Positions 37,680 through 50,647 of a stretch of DNA of 64,000 nt are shown piece after piece. The position numbers were made by a program, and so were the translations under genes. The notes under the pieces are model-generated. The model was not told the DNA's origin and did no database searches. It worked only from the letters and a program-made list of their open reading frames with translations. How positions within the stretch are numbered: position 1 is the stretch's first letter; every line of letters begins with the position of its first letter. The stretch comes from Lineus longissimus (Eukaryota > Nemertea > Pilidiophora > Heteronemertea > Lineidae): NCBI RefSeq assembly GCF_910592395.1, contig NC_088310.1, positions 25,127,491 to 25,191,490 on the forward strand, written 5' to 3'.

Positions 37680-38669
37680 TAATGTAAGGCAATGCTGTGG
37701 ATGGTTTCATTTTTATCATCAGATCATCATGGGCTCGGTTTGGCGGTCGTCCTCATGTCGTTTTTTGGCAGGAGACTCATAATTGTTGGTCTTTACCACA
37801 CAGAACTCGGCAGCAAAATATTGGTTATAACATGCAGCATGAACATGTTGGATTTGTAGGCCTATGATTGTAATTCTCGGCATACAATAGACTGATAGAC
37901 TATAGAGTTTTTGAATATTTCCTACCGAACAGGAAAACTGTCCGGGTGAAATATAACGATGACTGACAGTCATGATGATGAATAGCTAACCACTCCATTT
38001 GCAACTGTGATTTTGTCTGAGGTATTGGAATTCTTTAGGCCAAGGGCATTGAAATAGATGCAACTATTACCGGTACTAATACTATTACCATCAGGAAAGA
38101 CCAAGAATTAGACAAGGACAATGGTGAAAAGTAGTAGGCTAGGTTTAATTTCAATGAATTGACATGGACATATACTTACTGAAACCTTGTTACTAGAATT
38201 ATGCGGTGTCAGTCAGAATTATGGAATGCCTTCACCCAGAGATTTTAATTCAGAAGGCCTATGCAAGGCATGAATGATTCATTTTAGTTTAACTAACCTA
38301 TCCTGGACAATGCGTAGCTTTTCAATCCAGTCCAGGTTGTTTTGTTGGATGCTTCTGGAAATTGTGTGCTGTCGAAAATTAGGCGATTTGGCCAAGCATT
38401 TTGGTAAACAGGCATGTTTTCAGTTTTTACTGGCGAAGAGTTACTGTTCTTTTTACAGAACCAGATGCAGTAAAAGTTTGAAGTTTTCTCTTGAGTCAAA
38501 CTCAAAGTAATTTTACATTTTAAAATGGATTGCACTGTTTTCAGATGTCAGAACTCGACTGAAAGTGTTTCTGTTATCTTGTGGCTTGTTGCTTTCCTTT
38601 TCTAGAACCTTAAGTATTGTGTTGTCAAAAACAGTGAACTGCTTATGTCTTGTTTCTGTCCACTTTCAG

Positions 38670-38758
38670 AAATCTTGATGGATGGATGACGCATGAAGTT
38701 GGCTCAAGCGGGTGAAGAATGATTGTCAAGAGAAGAGGTTCATTGTTCTCAAGTGAAG
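38670..38758 (+). other. Candidate 5' UTR exon of the zinc-finger gene
   Basis: Preceded by the acceptor CCACTTTCAG and followed by the donor GTATGT. It contains several ATGs that do not lead into the main frame. The next acceptor (CTTTTCAG, exon from 39419) precedes the coding exon. Transcript support would be needed. Confidence 0.4.
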
Positions 38759-38931
38759 GTATGTGTGATAATGCACTCTTTTGTGCTTAGTATAATTATG
38801 AAATTGCTAATATTGTATAGAGTGTGTAGTTTTATTGGGTCGGGTTTTATTCTTAAGTTGGAAAAATATACAATCATGTAAGTTCCAAAAATCGAAAACT
38901 TTCAGTTCAGCCAGTTGTCTCACGCTAGGCC

Positions 38932-39261
38932 TTAAAGGGAACTGAAACCGCCAAGCCAGTTCGTATGACCTCGTTTTCATTTCCTGCGTATCGGGTGATC
39001 AGAACGAGGCATGAATGAAACATGGCGCCTAGCTGTCAATCATTGAGTGACGTCACTACTATGGAATTTACTACGAAAACTCATGAATGAAAGATCGCAT
39101 GACTCACATGATTCTCAATAAACAAATTGAACTGCGTATGCTCGGGCACTGGGGGCGGAGCTACAAATCTGAACTCGAATAGGAAGTTGGAAGTTTGACT
39201 TTCTCGGGCGGTGAAAGTCGAAAAGTTGAATAAATCGCTCGGCGGTTCCAGTTCCCTTTAA
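38932..39261. mobile_element. TTAA-flanked MITE, 330 bp
   Basis: Both ends carry TTAA followed by an inverted repeat: left TTAAAGGGAACTGAAACCGC, right in reverse TTAAAGGGAACTGGAACCGC, with one mismatch over 20 bases and further matching (CAAGC / CGAGC). TTAA duplication is the piggyBac pattern, but the superfamily is not proven. The element holds a perfect CRE-like TGACGTCA near 39049 and lies in the 5' UTR intron of the zinc-finger gene. Confidence 0.75.
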
Positions 39262-39458
39262 CTTGTCTTCGAAAATGTGTTATTTCACACTGCTACTTTA
39301 AGAGTTTCTACTGGAAACACAAAAATAGCAAGGCAATCTAGTACAAAATTACCAACACATTAGTGGAGTTCCAATAATAGATAGGTTGAGATAATTACTA
39401 TAACACTGTACTTTTCAGGCTTTCAAGTACTGGAACTAACTGATTTGTTACAACCTGA

Positions 39459-39494
39459 ATGAACCATCGATTGATGTGGAGACTACCAAAATGA
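39459..39494 (+). promoter_or_regulatory. uORF ending on the zinc-finger start codon
   Basis: An 11-codon upstream frame (MNHRLMWRLPK) whose TGA overlaps the main ATG as ATGA. This arrangement usually lowers main-frame initiation or makes it depend on reinitiation. Confidence 0.5.
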
Positions 39495-42400
39495 ACACAT
39501 CCCCATCCGAGAAAGATTTGGTTAAGGATGTGAATGCTAAAATCCTTTCCTCCCCGGATGAGAACGACTCGGCCAAGCTTTACTGTTCGGAGTCTATGGG
39601 GTCGTCGAATGAGAGTCTTCAGTGTTCAGAGTCCATGTTCAGCTCCGCCTCGGATGACGACTTGGCACGTATCACCCTGCTTCATCAGGAAGCTTCAAAT
39701 AGAGGTAAATGTCAATGAAAACTATTACATGTTATTCGTCTTCTGCATTCCTCCATTCGTCATTGTAGGCAGTCCATAAAAAAAGGTCCCATCCACTCGC
39801 ACGTGACCTCATGTTATCTGTAAACGAGATATTGGTTTGACGACTGAATGCAATTTGAACTTCATAGACATTATGTTATTCCAATGCAAATCTTTAAAAT
39901 TTCACTTCAGGGTTTCCATCCAGTGCCCCAGATTCAACTGGCTACCGACAAAAACTTTCTATGGATGCTGGAGTCCAAGAGAGCAACGGAGAGGCGTTCT
40001 TCCAGTCGGCTCTTTGGGAACACCAGTATTCGGATCCATCTAGCTTCAACATGGCTGACAAGTTTGCCGATTTTTCTGGACAGCATTATAAAGCAGGAAT
40101 TCAAGATATCTATGATCTTTCTGCAATGAGTTCAAGGGGAGGCATGGGCCGTGGGTCTAGCGACTATGGACATGTAACAGTCCAGCCCGTTAGCAGTGCA
40201 GGCCTGGTACCATACTGGAACCGGGAAAGTATGGTTCGGCACCATCCAATGTCTTTTGGGTCTCATGGTAGTACCACTGAACTGTTTGCAAATTCCTATG
40301 GTAGCTATGAAAATATAAACTTGAGGCAGAAGGGTACTTTTGGGTGCGATCAGAATTCCGAGTTCGGTGCTGTGTCCTATGATTCCAGAGATGGAAATAG
40401 AAAAGGTAACAGCTCGCATGTTTACTGTGAAGAGAGCAGCAGGTTTGGGCAGTTTCATTCCTCATCCACTGTTATTGAGTCCCAAAACCAAATACCTGCA
40501 TTATCCACCTGGTACTGTAAGCCCATAGCTGCATCACCTTCTGTAGATAGACAAACTGATTTGGAGGTTGGCTTTGCTATCCCTCCAGATTTACTGGGCA
40601 GTCTCACCACTGGCAGCGCTGATTCTGATTTCAGCATTAGTGACTTTGACCAGTATCAAAAAGCTTCTACTGTTAATGTTGACTCAAAAATGCCTGTTAA
40701 TCCTGTTAGTGCTATGGCGAGTAACCCTCATCCGTTTCAGATCTCTGGTCAAATGCAAGATGCCCCAACTGTTTATTCGGCCATTGGGAATGATACTGAA
40801 ATGTCACCTGGTCGTTGGGCTCTACGCAGATATTTGAAGGAAATGGAGGATGTGAATTTAAAAGGTACGGCAGATGTGCCAGGTAGAGCAGGTGGCTTTA
40901 TGCTTCAGGATTTGATAAAGTTTGTTGGTGAGACTGAAGTCTGGGACTCTCATGTCATTCATGAAATAGTGATAAAAATGTGCCGTACTGAGCCTGGATT
41001 TGACCTTGATGACGTGGATGCAATCTCAAAAAAGGAACAAACTTTGAAACTTCTGGTCGAGGAAATTACAAAACTGCAAAAAGATGCATGTCCAAAGGTC
41101 GGCAATGATCCTGGAATGACTGCTCAATCTGGTTCAGGAAACAGCTGTGTTAACGCGTTATCATCTCTCAACTCCCCATGTACTAGTCTCTCATGTTCCG
41201 ATTCAACTACTACAACAAGTTTAACATCGTCACTTGTTAGAAATTCTTCTGGAAACAGTGCGACACTGCCTTGGAATACTAGTACAGCTGCTTTGCCCAA
41301 TGATAGAAAAGAGTCTTGTTCAGGGTTGAGCCGCCCCTGGGAAAACGCAAAGGGCACTGATGAGAATGGAAATACCCTCGACTTAAAGTCATTGCAGAGT
41401 TCGATGAATACCAAAAATGAATCTGCATTGTATTCTGAAACTGCTGATGATGCTGAAGTGAAAACTGAGCCGACTCGTGGAATAACTGTACTTGGGAAGA
41501 CCTTTGATACTTTATCTGCTCCTAGTCATAACACTGCCAAATCTAATCGAAATGTGTCTGGTCAAACGGATGTAGTTGGTGCATGTGATGGTGCTCCCCT
41601 TAGTAAAACTGCCAATACCTTATGGGACAATCCTGCTGATGCCAGATTGCATAAAACTGCTGATATCAAACTAGGTAAAACTGCTGTTGTCGAACTTGGT
41701 GAAACTGCTGATTTGCTTTATAACAAACTTGCCAAATCTGAGCCTATTGATGTATTGGATCGAGGCCGGCCTGACATTACTGCTGAAGTTCCAGGTGGTA
41801 TGAAAACTTTCCAGATTGAAAATCTTGCTGATGTTGTTCCTCAGACCAATCTTGCCTACTTGAACTCTGGATATGGTGCAGCTTGTGGTGCAGATGATAA
41901 GAACATTATACACTCTCAACCACCACATGTTGTCCCTGCTGAAACTGCTGACATAATAAACACTGTAGATATTGAGCCATCAGATGTCATCGAAGGTAAA
42001 ACTTCTGACTTGAAGAGATTCCCTCCCGCTACCTTGCCTGCTCCTGGTGCTAGAACTTCTGACGTGAAACTGCCTGAATCTTCTCTGCTAAAATCTTGTG
42101 CAACGGACAACCTGGGAAAAGTGTCTCAGTTTGACTCAGCTGTTGGAAGCAAACTGGTGATGGAGAGTAGACATGGAAAACTTGTTGGGTCTGGAGGGAC
42201 CTTAGGATCAGATGTACCTTGCAAAGACACAACCTGTCTTGATGAGGCTGATGTTGGAGAGGAACCTTTTAAAGTTGAACCAGACTTTTCTCTGTCTTCT
42301 GGTGAAAAAGTCGAACTTGCTGTTTCCACGCCTTCTCATGATAAACTGAATGAAATGGTGACGTCTGCTGGTGCCTGGATGTTCCAATCTTGCCTTGAGG

Positions 42401-45400
42401 AAGTTGACGGTTTAGGAGGTGTCCGAGTTAAAGGATGCGATGAGCCCAACAACAAGGAAGCTGCAAGAAAAGAGAAAGATTTTGATACTGGTGATGTAGC
42501 CTCCAATGAAGATGCATTTCCAAAACTCATCATTGATACATATGAAGACATCTCCTCCAGTTCAGACTCGAAAAGTGATCCTGTGCATCCAGCTAGCAAC
42601 AATCCAAGGTCAAGTGTTGTGAGACAGTTAAGGTTAGACCCGGGCCCCCCTAAAGCAACTGTAAATACCATACAAAATCTCGAGGACTTTATCTCAAACT
42701 TCTCTGTTGATGAAGATGTAGGGTCTGAATTGTACGAAGTTTCTGTTGCTGAGCAATCTTCACATGACTTACCCTTGGCTCCCAAGAATCAAGATCAGAT
42801 GACGACAGTGCAGTCAATAGACGCCACATATCAAGAAAACAGCTCTGCTGAGAGACAAAGGTTGTTGCTGAGTTGTCGTGAATATAGCTTTGGTGCCAAT
42901 CTGAAATCACAGTCATTCTGTCAAGGTGATAGTTCTGTTGAGAGTCGTTTGTTACAAAGGTCGCAGTTGTCCTGTCAGGACGATCTGGTGTTGCAGCCAT
43001 CATGGAGGATTAATAGTTCTGCGAAGAATCAGAAATTACAAGTTCCATGTAATGAGATTGAGAGTGGTTATGCTGAGAGCCAGACAGTACGAAGTTTACC
43101 ACCTATCTGTCAGGAGAGTAGTTCTGTCGTAGGTGATGAGTCACTGAAGTCCAATCCGGAGATGCCGTCTGCTGAAGATCATGCAATGAAGAAACCTCAG
43201 CTTTCCCATCGTAAGAGTAGTTCTCCCCGAGGTGCGAAGTTGAAGAAGTTGCACGCTTCCAATACAAAGAACAGATCAGCTGAGCATCGGCAGTCAAAGG
43301 CTTCCCATCGAAAGAGAGGTTCTGCAAACAGACGCAAGTCACAGCCATCCTATTGTGATAACAGTTCTACCAGGAATCTGAAGTCACAGCCCTACTATCC
43401 AGAAAGTAATTCTACTGAGAGTCTATCTTGTTTAGGAATGTCATCTGCTTGTATTGTGTTATCAGATGAGTCTGAGCCTCCAGTTGAACAAACATGGAGA
43501 ACATCGCAAACTGACTCCCAAGAGCTCTCAAACATGTCTGCTAATTTTGGAACCTTAAGTCAGAACCCAGTTTTGAGGAAAAGCGCTCCAGTACGGCCTG
43601 TCCCAATTCGTTATTCAGGGTACACGCCATACTCTGGCTTTGAAGCAACCTACAACATGAGTGCTCCCTATCACCCTTGGTGGGGATCATACCAAATGAA
43701 TTACTTTGCTCAGATTGAGCCTTTGGATTTAAGTCTTCCGAAAAGGCACCCTCGTAGTCTTACTCATAGTGTTGGAAGGGCAGGTCAGAGTAGAAGGAAG
43801 TCGTCTGTATCCCATTCTGATAAGGTCAGCCCATGTAAGAGAGGAATTGAGCAGTTTCATTCAGTAGATGGCCTCAATGATGAACAATCTGGTATGACTG
43901 TGATTTCCAGCAAATCTATTAAAAAGACTTTTGATGATGAGGAACTGTCTGCTTATTACACAAAGGAAAAGAATAATCACACCTCTCTGAAGCCCCCCAA
44001 GAAACGTAGGTATCTTGATGGAGAAAACAGAGACATCACTCCTGTGAAAGAGGTTGAAAGGGCTAAGAATCTTCAGGCTATTGTGGCATCCTCGCCATTC
44101 ACTTCTGCAGATACTGAATCACCTGCTGCCAGCATTTGGAAGCACCCAAAGAAACGAAAATATGTTGAGAAAGAAGATAACCTGAACATGACCAATACCC
44201 CAAGTTTTGAGGTGTGCAAACTGGAGAATAGATTTGAGGGTGAACACAGAAAATCAAGCCTGAGAGATGATGTTGAGAGTACTCATCCTCAGGCAAACGT
44301 GAAGTTCAAGGAACCTGCTGTAGACTTGGACTTCAGCTATGAGGAGAAAAGATGGGCAGCAATGGCAAGCAGATTTAGACAAGGTGGGCAAGATGTTCAC
44401 ATGATGTCCGAAGCATCTACTCCAGACCTGAAGGAGAAAAAGTTGCTGCTGTCTTCTGTCGGTTTTGGAGAGGAGTCTCAGAAAATTTCACCTGAAGGAT
44501 TCCCTTTATCCTCAGGTCAAGGCTACAGACACATGAATTCACCACCGATGAAAGATGTGAAGCAAGTACATGTAGATGGTAAGCGAGAGGGGTCTTCTTT
44601 TGGTGGTCAGGACCTGAGCTACGAGGAGAGCAGGTGGTTGGCAATCCTAGGAAGTTCTGGACAAGGGTTGGAAAAGTCAAGATGTGTGGTTGGCGACAAG
44701 TTTAGGAGGAAGCAGATTGTTAAGCAGGAACCCAGGGGAGATTCTCTGTGTTCGGGATCAAGCAGGGACATGTTCGCTGTTCATTCTCATATGCGAGGGA
44801 CAGTTAAATCGGGTATATCCAACTTTATTGTCAGTTCTCAATCGGCTATCAACGTCGGAAAGATGGATAACCCTGTGTTAGCTGATAGTGTTAATAAAGT
44901 GAAATATCCATCGTGGTGTAAGGGTATGGTCAGCTGTGACTCATCTGTATTAACTCCTTATGGTGGGGGAGACGGCAGTAGAGATATCGATTATAGCCAC
45001 GTACCATGGTATAGGAATGAAACTGGGGATGTCATAGATGCGCTTCTGCCTCTTTTGACTTGCGGAATCTGCGCCCAGAAAATGAAGGGCTACTTTCTGA
45101 TGGCATTGCACATGATGAAAATTCACGAAATCAATTTTGCTCCGCAGCGCTTGGCTGGATTGTGTGACATATGTGGAAACCAGTATCCAGGGGGTGGAGT
45201 TTTAGAGAAGCATATCATAACTGGGCACACTGGTCTCAGCGCAGGTGGAGCTCAGGCCAATAAAAAAGGGAACTCCGGCGGGAAAAAGAAATCTGTGCAT
45301 CATCGTAGGAGGAGGAAAAGATCTGGGAAGAAAGTGAAGGGGTCAACAAAGATCAAAGAAGGTGATGGGAATATCTCCAATATGGAGTGTCGAGACGAAT

Positions 45401-46443
45401 CCCAGGAGTTATGGTATCATATTGAAAATGAAGTGTCTGGTTATGAGATGATTGAACGTTCAGATGGGAAAGATGACGAACTAGAACAGAAAGGACTGAG
45501 TCCTGTTCATTATATTGAGAGTGTTGAAGGTCAATGTCATAAACAGGTGAAAAAGGAAGCAAAATCAGAAGATGATGGTAGTCAAGATCGGATGAAGAAG
45601 GAAAAACCAAGTCTAAAAGGTCAAATGAAAGTGGTGAAGAAACTAGTTGAAGAAGCTCAGGGTCATGAGTCTACTTGGGAGGTTGTAACAGAACTGGTTG
45701 ATGTGGTTGGACAGGGAAATGAGGTAAATGTACCGGTGCCTGGGTCTAAGAAAATGACACAAAAGAAAGTCAAAGTCAAGGTCAGGGAAACTGATGAAGA
45801 TCATGGTTGCTTGGAGAGTCAAGATGGTGCAGAGGTAGAAAATACAATAGAACTTGGAAGTAAGAAAAACCCAAAAAGGGGGAAGGGTGGACCAAGGAAG
45901 AAAAACAAATACAGTATGAGAGAAGTTGGTCCATTTGCTTGTGAATGGGAAGGTTGTGATATGATTTTGAAAACTCGGGAGACATTGAAGGTGCACATGC
46001 GCCGTCATACGGGTGAGAAGCCATTTGGTTGTCATGTTTGTGAATATAAAGGGCGCCAGATTGCATCATTGCATTGGCATCTAAGCCACTTTCATGGTAT
46101 AGGCGATAAATACCAGTCATCCATTAGAGTTAAGAACCGGACCAAGGCTTGTACACCTGATGAGAGTAATTCTACTGATGGTCAGAAAACAAAAAGACTC
46201 GGAAGACATCTCTCGGATGATGAATTAAAAGAATGTACAAAGGTGTCAAGAAAAAATACTGGTCAGCCTACTGATGATGATAGTAGGCAGACACTTGCTG
46301 CTGGTCTGAGTATGAAATGTGATGAACCTGCTGCTGCTGGTGTCAAAGTGAAAAAGAAGGGGAAGAAGTCGAGAAAGGTTGAATTGGATCCAAGACACCC
46401 CCTGACTATGAAAATCATTGAAACTGAACGGCCCTCAACATAA
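39491..46443 (+). CDS. Large C2H2 zinc-finger protein with CtBP-type PLDLS motif
   Basis: Probable nuclear DNA-binding regulator of 2,248 residues from two coding exons: 39491-39704 and a 6.5-kb exon 39911-46443, joined in frame (ASNRG/FPSS). There is an in-frame stop upstream of the ATG. No close relative was recognised. Features in order: an acidic/Ser N-terminus; a possibly folded block at about 369-470 (SPGRWALRRYLKEMEDVN onward); (K/E)T(A/S)D-rich repeats at about 630-795; degenerate Ser/KSQ repeats at about 1045-1245; a PLDLS motif at 1342-1346, the known binding site for CtBP corepressors; two NLS-like PKKR(R/K)Y motifs; a repeated SYEE(K/S)RW motif at 1547 and 1641; fingers C-x2-C-x12-H-x4-H at 1789 and 1823; a long basic/acidic spacer; then fingers at 2082 and 2112 joined by a canonical TGEKPF linker. 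The layout suggests a repressor, which is an inference. The start GTG at 39476 was rejected. Confidence 0.9.
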
Positions 46444-48630
46444 TCTTGGTGAATCATGATTAAAGTATCCTCAGTTTAGAAAGGTTGCGCTCAACTTGGT
46501 TAATCTTTGACCCGCATGCCAGTTCGATACGATTTTGATATAAGTGCTCAATTTATCGTCAGTCTTGCATTTGATACTTAAGTTTCTGTTCAAAAAGAAC
46601 AACCAAGCAAACCTTCATTCCTGTCTGATTGTTCTCAGGTCATTCCTTTCTTAGCCTTTGCAGTTGAAAAGTTTTGGTATAATGTGTTGTTGAAGGTTGT
46701 CAACTGTACATTCAGGGTTCAGTATGTCTGTTATGTAACCTCCTAAGACTAGGAAATGTCTGTGTGTTTAAATGAACAACTGGTTTTGTGTGCTTTTCAA
46801 AATTGTTTGCATGCATGTTTTTTATGCATGTAATTCCAGCTGTAGTTCAGTCTTCGTATATCGTTGATGTTCAAAGCATGAGATTCAGTGCCCAGACTAA
46901 CCAACAGCTTGATAGCCTACCATACAACTGGTCAACCAAAGAAAAGACATGTCCTGGTATGCACTTTGCCTAAAATTCTTTGTATGCTATTTGGTTGAAT
47001 TCTTGCAGGTGGGTTGAATTCCTAAGGTTTATTCTACTAAAAGCAAAACTCCAAGAACCTGACTTCCAAATTGTTGTAGGAGAATTTGCTCTTTACCTAT
47101 AGTTCACCTGTTCTGAAATGTAGGAGGCATACTGAATGCTCATGTTTCTCAGTCACACTGGGTCTGATTCCCCAAATTTGTATGCCATTTTTTATGAAGC
47201 AATTTTTTAATGTTCTTCAATTGAATCTCATACGATATGTGTAAGGTGAACATTCATGGCCATGTTCAAATGTTTGATTAGATTGAGTCTTGTCAATTGT
47301 AAACTGAAAGCATTAGATTATCATAGCATTTTATAGTAATAGTAGTTTCTGCCAGAATGATTTGTAAAATATTTTTTAATGATTTCTATTTTTGTAGTTG
47401 TTTACAAACAGATCTAGTTCTTGTAATTTCTGAATCATATTGTGCCGGTGCCTGTCAGTGTTCTAAAACATTTACTTTATTTTTGTGCAATTTATTGTTT
47501 TTCTTGTACTTCTTCAGAGAGGCACACTGGTATTCTTGGTTCTATGTTTTGTAGCTGTAAATGTATATATCCAAACAAAATAATGCTCAAAAGTTTAGCA
47601 GAATCTTTAGTTAAAATAGATGATCAATAACAAGGCTCAAAATACGTGTGTGTAAGTTCAGAGTTACCAGAAAGGCAAATTAAAACTGCTCAATTGAGTT
47701 TGATTGTTGCAGGACAGTTTAGTTCCAAACTTGCTGGCATTGATTTTCAGTCTAAAAAATTCATTAACAGTTTTCAACATATCTCAGTATCTACCTCAAT
47801 AGCCACATATTTTTTGCCTTGTGTGATACTGATGGAGATTATTCTTAATTATGATTGAATTGATTATAACAGTAATTTTCTGTAATGAGGTGAGTCAATT
47901 TAGAGTAGAATAGAAGGAATTTTCTCTCGGATATATCAAGAGTTTTATTTAGCTTTAGTACAGTTGTTGTGTATTGTTTATTTTTAAAGCATCTGAAAAT
48001 CCAAATCCTAAGGATAGATTGTATTTACCAATATAAGTTGTGTTTTATTGCAATTGCCAATAATGGATTAATCATTATTGCAATTACAAAGGAGCAGAGA
48101 ACATAAAAATCACATACCTTGACAGCTTATCAACTTCGTAAAGTCAAATTTGTGAAGAGAAAAATCACATGCTTCAGACTGATGTGAAGAAAAAGAAATT
48201 TGGTTGTATTAAAGTGCGTCCAATGTGAGATTTGAGAATTTTTGTCGAACCTTTATAATTTGTTTGCTCTTTTTGGTAGTTCCACTTCGTATGAATGTGG
48301 CATTTAAGTGTCAGCTGTGGTCATTCAGGTATGATATAAAAAACTTTGCATCTACAACTATTTTATAAGTATAATTGTATGCAGCATTATGAGGGATAAG
48401 AGTGTGATTTCCCAGTTACAGCAGAATAAGCACTTTTGCAAAAGAGGTAGATACTGGCCGAGTGACCTCGTAAGTCACTGCTTGAGATTACTGTGCATTT
48501 ATCAGATACTGTTCAATATTTTTCTAAGTTTTCATTTGATATTTTTATATTGGAATCGTTTCCAACACATATTACTTGTAGCACAAGCATGATTTGTTCA
48601 AATCAAATAAAAGTCTATTTGGTGTAAGAC
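46444..48630 (+). other. Long 3' UTR of the zinc-finger gene
   Basis: AT-rich, no coding signature, and ends with AATAAA at 48606-48611 followed by GT/T-rich sequence. A UTR of about 2.2 kb is inferred. Confidence 0.5.
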
Positions 48631-48916
48631 ATATGTTGTTTTATTTTCTGTTTCATCAGAATACTTTAAGTGTTAAGAAACTATTTGGAAGCACAAAAAC
48701 CTGTGAAGCTATCAAAGCTTATTTTGGTAAGTTTCACTAGTCCACAGTGTCAGTAGCCGATAACAGTGTGGTAGACCCATTGCAGACGAAAAACGCTTTT
48801 GGGAAGCTGTGTCATCTCCACCTTCACCACCTGTTGGTCAGGCACAATCTAGAGACCATTCCAGGATGACAATCTAAAGGTGGTTCCAGGATGAACTGTC
48901 TTCGCAACCCTTCACA

Positions 48917-50647
48917 ACCTGTAGGTTGGTCTGTCACATCGAGAGACTCCACAAAAGCCACTGGCAGGGGACAATCTGGAGACCATTCCACCCTTCACAA
49001 CCTGTAGGTTGGCCTGTCACATCGAGAGACCCCACAAAAGCCACTGGCAGGGGACAATCTGGAGACCATTCCACCCTTCACAACCTGTAGGTTGGCCTGT
49101 CACATCGAGAGACCCCACAAAAGCCACTGGCAGGGGACAATCTGGAGACCATTCCACCCTTCACAACCTGTAGGTTGGCCTGTCACATCGAGAGACCCCA
49201 CAAAAGCCACTGGCAGGGGACAATCTGGAGACCATTCCACCCTTCACAACCTGTAGGTTGGCCTGTCACATCGAGAGACCCCACAAAAGCCACTGGCAGG
49301 GGACAATCTGGAGACCATTCCACCCTTCACAACCTGTAGGTTGGCCTGTCACATCGAGAGACCCCACAAAAGCCACTGGCAGGGGACAATCTGGAGACCA
49401 TTCCACCCTTCACAACCTGTAGGTTGGTCTGTCACATCGAGAGACCCCACAAAAGCCACTGGCAGGGGACAATCTGGAGACCATTCCACCCTTCACAACC
49501 TGTAGGTTGGCCTGTCACATCGAGAGACCCCACAAAAGCCACTGGCAGGGGACAATCTGGAGACCATTCCACCCTTCACAACCTGTAGGTTGGTCTGTCA
49601 CATCGAGAGACCCCACAAAAGCCACTGGCAGGGGACAATCTGGAGACCATTCCACCCTTCACAACCTGTAGGTTGGCCTGTCACATCGAGAGACCCCACA
49701 AAAGCCACTGGCAGGGGACAATCTGGAGACCATTCCACCCTTCACAACCTGTAGGTTGGCCTGTCACATCGAGAGACCCCACAAAAGCCACTGGCAGGGG
49801 ACAATCTGGAGACCATTCCACCCTTCACAACCTGTAGGTTGGCCTGTCACATCGAGAGACCCCACAAAAGCCACTGGCAGGGGACAATCTGGAGACCATT
49901 CCACCCTTCACAACCTGTAGGTTGGCCTGTCACATCGAGAGACCCCACAAAAGCCACTGGCAGGGGACAATCTGGAGACCATTCCACCCTTCACAACCTG
50001 TAGGTTGGTCTGTCACATCGAGAGACCCCACAAAAGCCACTGGCAGGGGACAATCTGGAGACCATTCCACCCTTCACAACCTGTAGGTTGGTATGTCACA
50101 TCGAGAGACCCCACAAAAGCCACTGGCAGGGGACAATCTGGAGACCATTCCACCCTTCACAACCTGTAGGTTGGTCTGTCACATCGAGAGACCCCACAAA
50201 AGCCACTGGCAGGGGACAATCTGGAGACCATTCCACCCTTCACAACCTGTAGGTTGGTCTGTCACATCGAGAGACCCCACAAAAGCCACTGGCAGGGGAC
50301 AATCTGGAGACCATTCCACCCTTCACAACCTGTAGGTTGGCCTGTCACATCGAGAGACCCCACAAAAGCCACTGGCAGGGGACAATCTGGAGACCATTCC
50401 ACCCTTCACAACCTGTAGGTTGGTCTGTCACATCGAGAGACCCCACAAAAGCCACTGGCAGGGGACAATCTGGAGACCATTCCACCCTTCACAACCTGTA
50501 GGTTGGCCTGTCACATCGAGAGACCCCACAAAAGCCACTGGCAGGGGACAATCTGGAGACCATTCCACCCTTCACAACCTGTAGGTTGGCCTGTCACATC
50601 GAGAGACCCCACAAAAGCCACTGGCAGGGAACAATCTGGAGACAATT
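48917..50647. repeat. 83-bp satellite-like tandem array, about 21 copies
   Basis: The unit includes AACCTGTAGGTTGG, CTGTCACATCGAGAGACC and CACTGGCAGGGGACAATC. Copies repeat at exactly 83 bases from about 48920 to 50583 and are nearly identical. The only frequent variable base is in GGTTGG[C/T/A]CTG/TATG. Since 83 is not a multiple of 3, the open frames across it are artefacts. Diverged copies on both sides (48810-48916 and 50648-50830, with GACCATTCCAGGATGA) mark the decaying edges. Confidence 0.97.

Noticed and set aside
39476-39490. Upstream GTG start for the zinc-finger protein
   Set aside because: GTG is not a usual animal start; ATG at 39491 in the same frame has an in-frame stop upstream and fits.
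48917-50647. CRISPR-like regular repeats
   Set aside because: The whole 83-bp unit repeats with no variable spacers, and the genome is eukaryotic.
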